This document shows, piece by piece, positions 5,901 through 10,508 of a stretch of DNA of 39,744 nucleotides (position 1 is its first letter; the number at the start of each line of letters is the position of its first letter). A program made the translations under genes and the position numbers. A model generated the notes under the pieces. That model was not told the origin of the DNA, made no database searches, and was given only the letters and a program-made list of their open reading frames with translations. The stretch is from a virus. The stretch lies in the IMG/VR virus record IMGVR_UViG_3300050821_002890, positions 1 through 39,744 of that record. One strand, 5' to 3'.

Positions 5901-6209
5901 CTATTTAATTGCTATGTTCCGCCGGAAATTTATGGAAACAAAATTGATAACTCCCTGAGCGTAGGATTGATTGGATGTTTTTATTAGGGAGTGCTACGAG
6001 AATTAAAATCGCTCTATGCCCTTATGCACAGATTTGCACTCATGGTGTGCGTATTCAATATATTCCGCCTCATCCTTCAATCCTACATTCAAAGAGCTAC
6101 CAATTAAAAAACCCTTTGACTGGGCTACCCAGCGAAATTAATCGCCTGATAGCACCGTCAAAAGGTTCTCCGATGCTATAACCCAGTCGCAATCTTTCGT
6201 GAAGATTAC
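5870..6209 (-). ncRNA. Candidate structured RNA (about 340 nt), unknown class
   Basis: Downstream of a consensus promoter there is no credible ORF, but many helices. They include a hairpin 6202-6207/6191-6196; a closing stem 6182-6188/6118-6124 around hairpins 6171-6179/6149-6157 and 6142-6146/6131-6135; an 11-bp pairing from the hairpin loop (6157-6167) to 6110-6120; a 10-bp helix 6077-6086/5961-5970 extended by 6071-6075/5973-5977; a 7-bp helix 5986-5992/5950-5956 interleaved with it; and a hairpin 5891-5896/5877-5882. It does not show the signature sequences I know for tmRNA, RNase P RNA or group I introns. The 3' end is a guess. Confidence 0.5.
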
Positions 6210-6215
6210 ATGAAG

Positions 6216-6244
6216 ATTGTAGCGCACCCGAAAAAATAAGTCAA
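6216..6244 (-). promoter_or_regulatory. Consensus promoter of the structured RNA
   Basis: TTGACT (6244-6239), exactly 17 bp, TACAAT (6221-6216). The predicted start is near 6209, where the first hairpin begins two bases later. It lies just downstream of the 74-residue gene that ends at 6250. Confidence 0.8.
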
Positions 6245-6249
6245 GGGGG

Positions 6250-6474
6250 CTAATTCTCAAGCAATACTCCTGTTTCCATATACCAGTTAGCGATGAACTC
6301 TGCCCTTACGCTCTGGGCTTTCTTTATCCGCGCTATATATCCTTTTGCTGGATGGATGCGACGATTCGATAACTCCCGCATATGGATCGGGCGGCAGGGG
6401 ATGCAGTAAAGTTGACTTCCGTGGGAAGGCCAAAAAGGTTTTTTACAACGATTGCATAAAGGATGTTCTCTCAT
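6250..6474 (-). CDS. Zinc-finger-like small protein (74 aa)
   Basis: The protein has CNRCKKPFWPSHGSQLYCIPC, a four-cysteine CxxC...CxxC zinc motif like HNH or ribbon domains, followed by a basic stretch. The ATG overlaps the stop of the muramidase gene by 4 bases. Function unknown. Confidence 0.6.
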   Translation of the reverse strand: MREHPLCNRCKKPFWPSHGSQLYCIPCRPIHMRELSNRRIHPAKGYIARIKKAQSVRAEFIANWYMETGVLLEN

Positions 6475-6851
6475 AGGAATACGTTTAAATTATCGCAATA
6501 CTCATGATAGGTTGTCCACCATCCCACATGACCGTTTCGTATCTGCATCAATGCCCAGTTTGTCGCCCAGATCGGATCGTCAGCCATTTCTTTTGTTACC
6601 CACGGATGCGCTCGGAGATAGATTTGCCATAGACCGACACTTTTTCCTATTTTTTCCGGGCCGATCTTATCGGGAACCCACTGGCTTTCGTGGCTTACGA
6701 TGCAAACGGCTAAATTTGGGTTTATACCGTAGCTTTCCGCGGCCAATGCTACATATTGCCTTAAAATGGGTTCTAAGGGCGTATACGTTAAATTCTGGGC
6801 AAGAACGGGCAACGGAAAAAGAAGAAAGATACAAATTAGTAAGGTTTTTAT
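6471..6851 (-). CDS. Secreted lysozyme/transglycosylase-like protein, non-AUG start
   Basis: The mature part (ESYGINPNLAVCIVSHESQW, then GLWQIYL and ATNWALMQI) matches lytic transglycosylase/lysozyme-like domains, with the catalytic Glu in SHESQ. The in-frame sequence upstream of the TTG at 6812 encodes IKTLLICIFLLFPLPVLAQ, a convincing signal peptide, but the frame has only ATT (6854) and ATA (6851) before a TAG at 6860. AGGA lies 8 nt before the ATT. I place the start at the ATA by analogy with MKTLL-type signal peptides. It probably degrades host peptidoglycan after export. A TTG start would give 113 residues with no signal. Confidence 0.65.
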   Translation of the reverse strand: MKTLLICIFLLFPLPVLAQNLTYTPLEPILRQYVALAAESYGINPNLAVCIVSHESQWVPDKIGPEKIGKSVGLWQIYLRAHPWVTKEMADDPIWATNWALMQIRNGHVGWWTTYHEYCDNLNVFL

Positions 6852-6935
6852 AATATGCTACATCCTGTCACTTAGTAGCCGTCCGTTTTGGGGACTATCC
6901 CGGTTGTTACGCGGGGATTAATTAACGACAATTTT

Positions 6936-6944
6936 ATTATACCA
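6936..6944 (-). promoter_or_regulatory. Extended -10 promoter of the muramidase operon
   Basis: TGG-TATAAT (6944-6936) is a TGn extended -10 with no good -35. The predicted start near 6929 gives a leader of about 75 nt that contains small hairpins (GGGA-TAG-TCCC; GCTAC/GTAGC around AGGA). The second hairpin would place the likely ribosome site in its loop. Confidence 0.5.
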
Positions 6945-6961
6945 TATTCAATTTTATGTCC

Positions 6962-6970
6962 TGTGGATAA
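6962..6970 (-). promoter_or_regulatory. DnaA box TTATCCACA
   Basis: Exact consensus DnaA box (minus strand) in the gap between the terminator hairpin and the muramidase promoter, about 18 bp upstream of its TGn element. Confidence 0.4.
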
Positions 6971-6998
6971 AAAAAGGGGCAACCGTTGTGATCGCCCC
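6969..6998 (-). terminator. Rho-independent terminator
   Basis: On the minus strand GGGGC (6998-6994) pairs with GCCCC (6980-6976), extended by three mostly wobble pairs, followed directly by TTTTTTT (6975-6969). It ends the operon that runs from 8670 to 7076. Confidence 0.8.
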
Positions 6999-7031
6999 AC
7001 CCTCTTAGACCCTATATAAAATAGGATATGG

Positions 7032-7056
7032 CCACCTTGTTTAGGGTACAAGGTGG
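7032..7056 (-). other. Nine-bp hairpin after the 7076 stop
   Basis: CCACCTTGT (7032-7040) and ACAAGGTGG (7048-7056) form a perfect 9-bp stem with a 7-base loop. It lies between the last gene and the terminator, with no U tract of its own, so it may protect the mRNA 3' end or act as a processing site. Confidence 0.5.
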
Positions 7057-7075
7057 AAAACCTACCCGTGGGCTG

Positions 7076-7273
7076 TTATGCCTCTTCGGGATGCTGGGAA
7101 ACCTTGCGCTCATACTTCTTCCGTTCGCGCTGAATGAACTGGTAAAGACAATCGCGATTGTGACGATTATGGAAATACCATGTGAACCACAAACCCTTGA
7201 TCTTGCGGGTGTATGGTGTCAAGATACCCTTTTTCTCGTCACCAGCGCAGACTTCGCAGATTTGTCGTTCCAT
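7076..7273 (-). CDS. Small zinc-binding protein (65 aa)
   Basis: The start MERQICEVCAGDEKKG has CEVC; later NRHNRDCLYQF supplies another Cys and His residues. I chose the ATG at 7273 over the upstream one at 7336 because AGGAGGTAAC lies directly before it. A perfect 18-bp palindrome just upstream may fold next to this ribosome site. The C-terminus is strongly basic. Function unknown. Confidence 0.65.
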   Translation of the reverse strand: MERQICEVCAGDEKKGILTPYTRKIKGLWFTWYFHNRHNRDCLYQFIQRERKKYERKVSQHPEEA

Positions 7274-7284
7274 GTTACCTCCTA

Positions 7285-7302
7285 GGTTATCATATGATAA
7301 CC
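7285..7302. promoter_or_regulatory. Perfect 18-bp palindrome
   Basis: GGTTATCATATGATAACC reads the same on both strands and lies between a stop codon (7308) and the AGGAGG of the next gene. It could be a protein operator or, in RNA, a stem beside the ribosome site. Confidence 0.55.
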
Positions 7303-7307
7303 CGTGA

Positions 7308-7502
7308 TTAGTGGATGAGTTTGGAAGGCCCATCATCGCCGCGTGGAGTGCCGACGGGATAAACGCGCCCGATTTTTGCCACGTCGGGCGTAGGGTTGTC
7401 GGAGCGAAAGATATAGCAACAAACGGGTGAGTTGTTTTTGCAAATCACTCTCCATTCTTCGTTGAGAGTGTGGCATTGTGGGCATCTTTTCTCTTTCTCC
7501 AT
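7308..7502 (-). CDS. Zinc-ribbon small protein (64 aa)
   Basis: The N-terminus EKEKRCPQCHTLNEEWRVIC carries a CxxC, and NSPVCC gives a second pair. A perfect AAGGAGG lies before the ATG, strong evidence for translation although the first 58 bases overlap the HNH gene in another frame. Function unknown. Confidence 0.6.
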   Translation of the reverse strand: MEKEKRCPQCHTLNEEWRVICKNNSPVCCYIFRSDNPTPDVAKIGRVYPVGTPRGDDGPSKLIH

Positions 7503-8029
7503 TTCTCCCTCCTTTGGGCGTTCATGCAGTCCTTACACTTGCTTGAGGTTCCTCCAACGTAATTGGTTTTCCATTTTCGTGGCCAAAAGTTTTGGTAATT
7601 CACCTCCAAATATCTTTTACATAGCGGACAGTTCTTAAACCATTTTCCCTCCACGAGTTCCCAGCCATGCTCTAACCTATTATGAGTTAAAGAATCAACG
7701 ACCATAAGATTCTCTGGACGGTTATCGGATTTATTTCCGTTAATATGGTGTACTTCCTCTAGTTTTGGATCGAGGTATCTACCAATAATCTTTTCCATGA
7801 CCAAGCGATGTTCGCGGACATATCCACGTTTATCGTGAAATGGATGATCCCATGATTTTATCAGAAGATAACCCAATGCAGGTAAGACGCCGCCTTTCCA
7901 ACGTGGAACATGATGAGGATTTTGTTTCATATCCTTCACATAGCAATCCCACGAACAATGACTTTTTCTTTTAACTTCCCAGTCGGCACCCTTAACGAAT
8001 TTATCGCACATTAGACATTTCTTTTTCAT
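7445..8029 (-). CDS. HNH homing-type endonuclease
   Basis: The 194-residue protein has the HNH core YVREHRLVMEKIIGRYL followed by EEVHHINGNKSDNRPENLMV (H94, H95, N102, N107), flanked by Cys pairs at 5/8, 25/29, 134/137 and 165/168. Such free-standing endonucleases spread by cutting alleles that lack them. It has its own leaderless promoter and its 3' end overlaps the next gene, which suggests a late insertion into the operon. Confidence 0.85.
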   Translation of the reverse strand: MKKKCLMCDKFVKGADWEVKRKSHCSWDCYVKDMKQNPHHVPRWKGGVLPALGYLLIKSWDHPFHDKRGYVREHRLVMEKIIGRYLDPKLEEVHHINGNKSDNRPENLMVVDSLTHNRLEHGWELVEGKWFKNCPLCKRYLEVNYQNFWPRKWKTNYVGGTSSKCKDCMNAQRREKWRKRKDAHNATLSTKNGE

Positions 8030-8035
8030 AAAAGA

Positions 8036-8064
8036 ATTATAATCTATATGCTACTGGATAGCAA
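8036..8064 (-). promoter_or_regulatory. HNH gene promoter, leaderless
   Basis: TTGCTA (8064-8059), 17 bp, TATAAT (8041-8036), 6 nt, ATG (8029). It uses the same hexamers as the promoter at 5404-5433. Confidence 0.75.
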
Positions 8065-8077
8065 CTAGGCTATTAGC

Positions 8078-8101
8078 GGGTAGGGAGTTTAAGCCCTACC
8101 C
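8078..8101 (-). other. Eight-bp hairpin after the zinc-ribbon gene
   Basis: GGGTAGGG (8078-8085) and CCCTACCC (8094-8101) form a perfect stem with an 8-base loop, 7 bases after the 54-residue gene. There is no U tract on either side, so it may slow or end transcription only with help, or protect the upstream message. Confidence 0.5.
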
Positions 8102-8107
8102 CTTTCA

Positions 8108-8272
8108 TCATTGTCTTGGAATTGGAGCGACCTGTTCGCCCAAGATACGCCAGCGTTGCTCCCACACTTCCGCGGGGGAAAGTTGTCTAGTGAAGCCACA
8201 GTCTTGGCATATTGGATTTGCCTTTAATGTGGCGTGAAAACATTGAGGACAACGTACCTGATCGAGTTTCAT
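8108..8272 (-). CDS. Zinc-ribbon small protein (54 aa)
   Basis: The protein MKLDQVRCPQCFHATLKANP continues with ICQDCGFTRQL, a CxxC-12-CxxC zinc ribbon, and a Trp-rich helix. The ATG overlaps the stop of the spanin-like gene. Function unknown. Confidence 0.65.
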   Translation of the reverse strand: MKLDQVRCPQCFHATLKANPICQDCGFTRQLSPAEVWEQRWRILGEQVAPIPRQ

Positions 8273-8562
8273 GGTACATCCTTCTTCCTTTCCCGTATGT
8301 GGATTTTTGCGGCCAATCGCTTGACTTCAAGAAGTTTGTCGGCGGGTGTTCCACCTTTCGCTTCCTCAATAGCGATTTCATTGGTGAGCGTATTGATCTT
8401 GAACAACAGCTCGAATTGGTCATAGTCATCGGCATCATTGGTGATAAACCGATATTTTTGACCCTGCGAGGTGAAGTCCACCCATATTTTGCGTGATTGT
8501 GCAAAGAGTGCGACCGCCGTGCAGACGGTCACAAGGATAATCCATTTGATAACCGTCTTCAT
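8269..8562 (-). CDS. Inner-membrane spanin-like protein (97 aa)
   Basis: An N-terminal membrane anchor (MKTVIKWIILVTVCTAVALF) is followed by a soluble, mostly helical region of about 75 residues with a charged C-terminus. This is the layout of Rz-type i-spanins, but no o-spanin lipoprotein is evident, so the role is an inference. GAGG precedes the ATG at close spacing. Confidence 0.45.
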   Translation of the reverse strand: MKTVIKWIILVTVCTAVALFAQSRKIWVDFTSQGQKYRFITNDADDYDQFELLFKINTLTNEIAIEEAKGGTPADKLLEVKRLAAKIHIRERKKDVP

Positions 8563-8568
8563 AGTGCC

Positions 8569-8670
8569 TCATTTCTTTGGGTGTTCGAGTCGCCAGATGA
8601 CCCACACGACCAGCCAAAACATAATGGCATGGTACGTAGGTGCAGCCAACAACCAGTTAATGGTGGCCAT
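8569..8670 (-). CDS. Small single-TM protein (33 aa)
   Basis: ATINWLLAAPTYHAIMFWLV followed by VWVIWRLEHPKK gives one strongly hydrophobic helix and a basic tail. A perfect AAGGAGG lies 6 nt before the ATG, which decides this start. It is the first gene of the operon ending at 7076; a holin-like role is possible but unproven. Confidence 0.65.
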   Translation of the reverse strand: MATINWLLAAPTYHAIMFWLVVWVIWRLEHPKK

Positions 8671-8698
8671 GTGAACCTCCTTGATACAAGATTCCCTT

Positions 8699-8783
8699 AT
8701 TGATTTGTAAAAGATCAATTGAGGGTGTTGTGCGCCCTCTGTTTCCCCCAGAAGCCTAGTGTATAAATGTGAGGCTGGGGGAA
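8699..8783 (-). promoter_or_regulatory. Three-hairpin leader region
   Basis: Stems lie at 8699-8704/8714-8719 (6 bp), 8721-8727/8733-8739 (7 bp with one wobble) and 8743-8751/8775-8783 (9 bp, with an inner 4-5 bp stem). They precede the AAGGAGG of the 33-residue gene. None is followed by a U tract. I see no clear minus-strand promoter above them; the region to 8834 is otherwise featureless. Confidence 0.5.
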
Positions 8784-8834
8784 GCAGAAGGTACTTATTA
8801 CTTTAAACTTAGCATGAATTTTTCGTGAAGTCTT

Positions 8835-8843
8835 TGTGGATAA
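8835..8843 (+). promoter_or_regulatory. DnaA box (complement of TTATCCACA)
   Basis: TGTGGATAA, an exact DnaA consensus, ends 4 bp before the -35 of the small-RNA promoter, so DnaA bound here could affect that promoter. Confidence 0.4.
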
Positions 8844-8847
8844 AAAT

Positions 8848-8876
8848 TTGACGAGTGAAACAAAATAGGTTACTAT
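8848..8876 (+). promoter_or_regulatory. Plus-strand small-RNA promoter
   Basis: TTGACG (8848-8853), exactly 17 bp, TACTAT (8871-8876). It faces away from all nearby genes and reads into a terminator about 80 nt downstream. Confidence 0.7.
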
Positions 8877-8882
8877 TACGTT

Positions 8883-8962
8883 GTAGATAAGTGTAGGTGA
8901 CCCAGAAATCCTACTACACCGCAAGCTACGGTGGGCGCGCCATTATGAGTGGCGCGTTTTTA
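8883..8962 (+). ncRNA. Candidate small RNA (about 80 nt)
   Basis: Between the plus-strand promoter and a rho-independent terminator there is no ORF. The RNA can fold into a stem GTGTAG/CTACAC (8891-8896/8914-8919, alternative GTAGG/CCTAC), a 5-bp hairpin CACCG/CGGTG (8917-8921/8929-8933) and the terminator stem. It lies in the gap between the lysis cassette and the next operon and is one of very few plus-strand units. Possible roles are a trans-acting regulator or an antisense block to read-through of 8963. Confidence 0.6.
8936..8961 (+). terminator. Rho-independent terminator of the small RNA
   Basis: CGCGCCA (8936-8942), loop TTATGAG, TGGCGCG (8950-8956), then TTTTT and a T-rich stretch. 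The T tract shows that it works on the plus strand, not for the minus-strand lysis gene that ends at 8963. Confidence 0.85.
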
Positions 8963-10105
8963 TTATTTTGCAGCTGGAGGAAGGTCTGCGCCCTGCACTG
9001 AAGCATTCTGAACGCCCGCGACGTGGAAGTATGAAGCTAATATGGTGAAGATACCATCGAGGATGACTGAGTACTGTGGCGGCACTGACGGAGAGGCCAA
9101 CTGCCACACATTGTATGCAAAAGTCACAAGCAATGTGTAGAACGTGCGACTCTTAAAAATCGAATAATTCATTTGATTTGATGATTCACGACCTTTGAAT
9201 ATCTGGGAAAGTTTCGATAGCCAGTTGGAAACTTGGTCTATGAGAATCTGTATCTGACTAGGGGTGGCAGTCACGGGCGTTACGTTTGGAGGGAGCGAAG
9301 GCGTAGGAGGGATAGGGGTAACGATGCCTTGTAAGGCGAAGTTAATGGGATACCCCGCAACAAGTTCTTTCGGATTGGGCAAATAATGATCGTAAATCCA
9401 TGCGTTATTGTTTGCGATGCGATAATTCATCACACAGTGTCCCGGTGCTTCAGTCACTCCCGGCGCAGGAGGGGTGACAGAGTTCCAGTTCGATCCCACA
9501 TTAACACCGATACATAACGGCGCATTCGCAAGAGCATGAATCATATTTTGTATATTCTCTGACCCATTACAGACCCAATGATATTTTATCGCATTTGTGC
9601 CACCAATTTTTGATAGAAATAATGAAGCTTTATCTAAAAGTGTCTGGGGAATGGGATTTAGATATTCTCCAATCGGCACATTCACGGGAAGATCAGTATA
9701 GGGTAAAGCTCCATATTTCCGAAGCACATCCCATGCGTCTTGGACTGAGTTGCCGTTAAAACCATTTCCTGTTAAAACCTGAATGAATCTTGGAGATGTA
9801 TGAAAATGTGGATGGCCGTCGATTCCCGTGTCCATATAACCGTTAAGGGTAAACCATTCCATTACGGAGGGGTCTATAAGACCGTTCTGAATTAAATATT
9901 CTATTTGTGCATCGAATGATTCTTGCGCGGTAAAAAGTACACAACCGTTAGAATCTCCCCCGACGAGCATCTGTCGTTCAAAAAATTCCACATAGGGTAA
10001 CCAATCACCCGTTGAGAGAACTGCTTTTAGCGTCACGTTTCCATCGCCCATTAGATAATCCGTGGAACGTGGTTTGATAATTAAATCTTTGTGGTCAGTG
10101 TTCAT
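8963..10105 (-). CDS. Papain-like cysteine peptidase with C-terminal membrane domain
   Basis: The 380-residue protein has a C1A-like layout: Cys55 in DSNGCVLFTAQ, His223 in APGHCVMNYRI and NAWIYDHY as the third-residue region. A Pro-rich linker (about 264-282) leads to a helix and two hydrophobic segments (about 320-338 and 346-364). The peptidase could cut peptide cross-links as an endolysin; the tail could anchor it or act as a holin-like module. I chose the ATG at 10105, which overlaps the XhlA-like stop (ATGA), over the ATG at 10171. Role in lysis is inferred from neighbours. Confidence 0.6.
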   Translation of the reverse strand: MNTDHKDLIIKPRSTDYLMGDGNVTLKAVLSTGDWLPYVEFFERQMLVGGDSNGCVLFTAQESFDAQIEYLIQNGLIDPSVMEWFTLNGYMDTGIDGHPHFHTSPRFIQVLTGNGFNGNSVQDAWDVLRKYGALPYTDLPVNVPIGEYLNPIPQTLLDKASLFLSKIGGTNAIKYHWVCNGSENIQNMIHALANAPLCIGVNVGSNWNSVTPPAPGVTEAPGHCVMNYRIANNNAWIYDHYLPNPKELVAGYPINFALQGIVTPIPPTPSLPPNVTPVTATPSQIQILIDQVSNWLSKLSQIFKGRESSNQMNYSIFKSRTFYTLLVTFAYNVWQLASPSVPPQYSVILDGIFTILASYFHVAGVQNASVQGADLPPAAK

Positions 10106-10377
10106 TTTGTTCTTGTCATATAGCCGACGATTATGGGAACGAGGACAATACCGATGATCGCCCATATACAACTTGCAATAGCGATGATCTTTACAATCTT
10201 TATCGTTAATCCGTCAATTTTTGTTTCAAACTTTTCATGCGCTTCTTTGTTCTCCGCCGCGATATTGTCTACTTTTTTGTCCACACGGTTAATATCTTCC
10301 TTTAAATGGACTAATTCATTATTCCGTATAACTTCTATCTGTTGCTTCAGGAGGGCAATATCGGTATCTTTACTCAT
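10102..10377 (-). CDS. XhlA-like holin/haemolysin family protein
   Basis: From MSKDTDIALLKQQIEVIRNN there is a long coiled coil (KEDINRVDKKVDNIAAENKE) ending in a hydrophobic helix (IIAIASCIWAIIGIVLVPII). This is the layout of XhlA proteins, which work with holins in lysis. ATGs at 10392 and 10458 are also in frame; 10377 fits the family start best. It overlaps the peptidase gene. Confidence 0.65.
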   Translation of the reverse strand: MSKDTDIALLKQQIEVIRNNELVHLKEDINRVDKKVDNIAAENKEAHEKFETKIDGLTIKIVKIIAIASCIWAIIGIVLVPIIVGYMTRTK

Positions 10378-10385
10378 TTTCTTTT

Positions 10386-10508
10386 TCAACATACTTGTTC
10401 GCACCGAGTGCATATAGATTTTCTTGACGACCATTGAAATATGCGTGCGCCACAACAATGTGAACGAAGGCCGATTGTTTTAAGGAGTTCGATCCAAAGT
10501 TTCTTCAT
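10386..10508 (-). CDS. Cys-rich peptide (40 aa)
   Basis: An ATG overlaps the stop of the long fibre gene (ATGA). The product MKKLWIELLKTIGLRSHCCG ends with CTRCEQVC, giving a two-pair zinc-ribbon pattern. It fills an otherwise empty 120-base gap and looks like a real coupled gene. Function unknown. Confidence 0.55.
   Translation of the reverse strand: MKKLWIELLKTIGLRSHCCGARIFQWSSRKSICTRCEQVC

Noticed and set aside
5870-6209. Group I intron, tmRNA or RNase P RNA
   Set aside because: None of the conserved core sequences I know for these RNAs is visible, and no plausible 5' and 3' exons could be joined with confidence.
7032-7056. Nine-bp hairpin as the terminator of the 8670-7076 operon
   Set aside because: It has no T tract on the minus strand; the hairpin at 6976-6998 with seven T residues is the better terminator.
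8715-8924. A 69-residue minus-strand ORF across the hairpin region
   Set aside because: It spans the small-RNA promoter, a DnaA box and hairpins, has no ribosome site and low-complexity Phe/Thr/Lys composition.
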